NCBI GenBank assembly: GCA_022592445.1
Contig: JABYQR010000291.1
Coordinates: 1-58,477 of the forward strand
Direction of reading: 5' to 3'
DNA: 58,477 nucleotides
DNA from: Cytidiella melzeri
Taxonomy: Eukaryota > Basidiomycota > Agaricomycetes > Polyporales > Irpicaceae
Numbering within the stretch: the stretch's first letter is position 1; each line of letters begins with the position of its first letter. Shown one piece after another: positions 58,201-58,477 of this stretch. A model generated the notes under the pieces. That model had not been told where the DNA came from. It did not search any database and saw nothing but the letters and a program-made list of their open reading frames with translations. The translations under genes were made by a program, and so were the position numbers.

Positions 58201-58477
58201 TAAATAGCAATCATTGAGTGCGATAATCATTTCCACGTCTTTGATCCCGACGATCTTCAGGACTGTTACGATAACGAAGAGGACCACGCATATATTGAAA
58301 TCTGCGAACAACAGCCGTGTCCAAATCGAAATCAAAAGTTTGTAGTATCCCGTCATTTCAGAGAAGGACAACGATACCGTGGATACGTAGCTTGCGATAA
58401 CAGTCAAATACCGTTGATTGTTGGAGTTCCTGAAGAAGTCGAGGTCAATACCAGTTTAGTTGTACCGGAAAACCCAC
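58201..58477 (+). CDS. Continuation of the same frame to the window edge, partial
   Basis: After the consecutive stops TAG and TAA (58198-58203), the same frame is open to the end of the window, over 90 codons, again without methionine. The translation is acidic and Cys-containing: IECDNHFHVFDPDDLQDCYD, then EDHAYIEICEQQPCPN, RHFREGQRYRGYV and IPLIVGVPEEVEV. No family recognised. It could be the next protein of a retroelement reached by stop readthrough, or a separate exon. Confidence 0.3.

Overview
This window reads as nuclear DNA of a filamentous basidiomycete, most likely an Agaricomycete. Almost every protein gene is cut by many introns of about 50-65 bases with GT/AG borders. The conserved genes have fungal forms, such as arginine-specific carbamoyl-phosphate synthase with its leader peptide and a Set9-type histone methyltransferase. 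The mobile elements are a Tad1-like LINE and the apparent left end of an LTR element. Gene models below were spliced by eye, checking reading phase at every junction and matching conserved protein families remembered from general knowledge; no database was searched.

Left third (1-24.9 kb): CCT6 (+) and SET9 (-) converge; then come RPS8 (-), a short-chain dehydrogenase (+), a 5.2 kb gene-poor stretch, HEM2 (-) and ILS1 (+) diverging from a shared upstream region, and SNU23 (-) converging on ILS1 with only 80 bases between stop codons. These are housekeeping functions: chaperonin, H4K20 methylation, ribosome, heme synthesis, isoleucine charging and splicing.

Middle (24.6-44.7 kb): CPA1 (+) carries a spliced upstream ORF that looks like the arginine attenuator peptide. 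A 1441-residue uncharacterised nuclear protein (-) follows. A complete Tad1-like LINE (31334-37386) with two intact ORFs and a perfect 14-bp target duplication sits in the short divergent interval between that gene and a tiny complex I subunit gene. Next are a METTL16-type U6 snRNA methyltransferase (-), which needs an 11-base micro-exon, and a gelsolin-repeat protein (+).

Right third (44.7-58.5 kb): a secreted GH17 glucanase (+), a secreted, probably GPI-anchored cysteine-rich protein (-), an unrecognised 203-residue protein (-), and an aldo/keto reductase (+) whose conserved exons are one base short of an open frame. The end is a repeat-rich tract leading to a probable LTR, followed by a long methionine-free ORF that stops at a double stop codon and reopens in the same frame to the window edge.

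There is no sign of an operon, a CRISPR array, a tRNA or a secondary-metabolite cluster. The observations most worth following are the spliced attenuator-type uORF, the young LINE in a bidirectional promoter, the METTL16 micro-exon, the non-canonical GC-AG introns and the methionine-free ORF at the right edge.
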